Origin: Hydractinia symbiolongicarpus
Taxonomy: Eukaryota; Cnidaria; Hydrozoa; Anthoathecata; Hydractiniidae
Direction of reading: 5' to 3'
Length of the DNA stretch: 64,000 nt
Assembly (NCBI RefSeq): GCF_029227915.1
Contig: NC_079881.1
Location: 31,163,501-31,227,500 of the forward strand
The notes beneath the pieces were generated by a model. That model was not told the origin of the DNA and made no database searches. It saw only the letters and a list, made by a program, of their open reading frames with translations. Shown here in pieces: positions 63,982-64,000 of the stretch (position 1 is its first letter; each line of letters starts with the position of its first letter). A program made the position numbers and the translations under genes.

Positions 63982-64000
63982 GGTCACAGTCCAAAGTTAG
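63982..64000. repeat. Partial satellite unit at window end
   Basis: The first 19 bases of a further unit, cut by the window edge. It reads GGTCACAGTCC, whereas copies A and B both open with GGTCAGAGTCC. Confidence 0.85.

Larger units (their letters stand above)
1..64000. repeat. Satellite DNA array, ~372-bp unit, head to tail
   Basis: The full window is tandem copies of one unit of about 372 bp, all in the same orientation. Each unit runs from a GGTCACAGTCC anchor through the landmarks AGTCCCACAGTCAAT, GCGATGCAACC, ATCGCTAAATACATG, ACCGTT, GCGCGCGATAACGG, GGTCCCACAG, GAAGCGCTACCACAGCGCC, TTCCGGCAATCATG and GGAGTCCAATTGTCTCA. I placed 172 complete units and one partial unit, with lengths from 339 to 384 and mostly 372-374. 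No interruption, inversion, transposon or unique spacer was seen. A centromeric or pericentromeric role is inferred from array purity and HOR structure, not shown. The family is not one I recognise. Confidence 0.98.

Noticed and set aside
1-64000. CRISPR array
   Set aside because: There are no short direct repeats separated by unique spacers. The repeated element is about 372 bp and contiguous, with no spacers.
1-64000. Bacterial or phage region with operons
   Set aside because: No long open frames, no promoters or terminators in context, and 64 kb of pure tandem repeat; this is not compatible with a bacterial gene region.
1-64000. Transposable element insertion or inverted segment
   Set aside because: Unit anchors occur at 339-384-bp spacing without a gap and always in the same orientation. 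No terminal repeats, poly-A tail or target-site duplication interrupts the array.

Overview
The whole window is one satellite-DNA array. It contains no gene, RNA gene, mobile element or unique sequence that I can support. A unit of about 372 bp (modal 372-374, range 339-384) is repeated head to tail in one orientation from the first base to the last. Taking the recurring GGTCACAGTCC-type anchor as unit start, I placed 172 complete units plus a 19-base partial one at the right end (63979 bases over 172 units, mean 372.0). All coordinates and alignments were read by eye, so unit starts are good to about 1 base and breakpoints to about 10-40 bases. A hand-made 373-nt consensus is about 38% G+C and is not CpG-depleted (16 CpG seen, about 13 expected).

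The source is almost certainly a eukaryote, and the array is most likely centromeric or pericentromeric heterochromatin: 64 kb of pure tandem repeat with multi-level higher-order repeats (HORs) and a unit length near two nucleosomes. I do not recognise the family and cannot name the species. The lack of CpG depletion weakly favours a lineage with little germline DNA methylation. All open frames here are 62-84 codons, recur as paralogous copies in the array, and mostly need a TTG or GTG start; I treat them as chance.

Layout. 1-2.83 kb: diverged units with a loose 5-unit periodicity. 2.83-8.20 kb: an 8-unit HOR of 2929 bp, two copies. 8.2-17.45 kb: a mosaic of 5-unit HORs (1823-1858 bp) and chimeras, marked by a lineage of shortened units with two deletions. 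17.45-20.39 kb: an older, internally shortened relative of the large HOR to the right. 20.8-26.6 kb: an apparently near-perfect tandem duplication of 1491 bp (4 units) inside a 3728-bp (10-unit) duplication. 26.6-32.95 kb: dimer duplications (746-747 bp) and single units. 32.95-63.98 kb: two adjacent copies, 15327 bp (41 units) and 15701 bp (42 units), of a very large HOR. They differ by a few substitutions, one 373-bp indel and one 747-bp indel. A 7-unit HOR of about 2616 bp is nested inside each.

Nothing works together here in the operon sense. What the sequence records is repeated unequal exchange or replication slippage at several scales, with the youngest large event on the right. The most notable result is the 41/42-unit HOR and the traceable breakpoints that made it.
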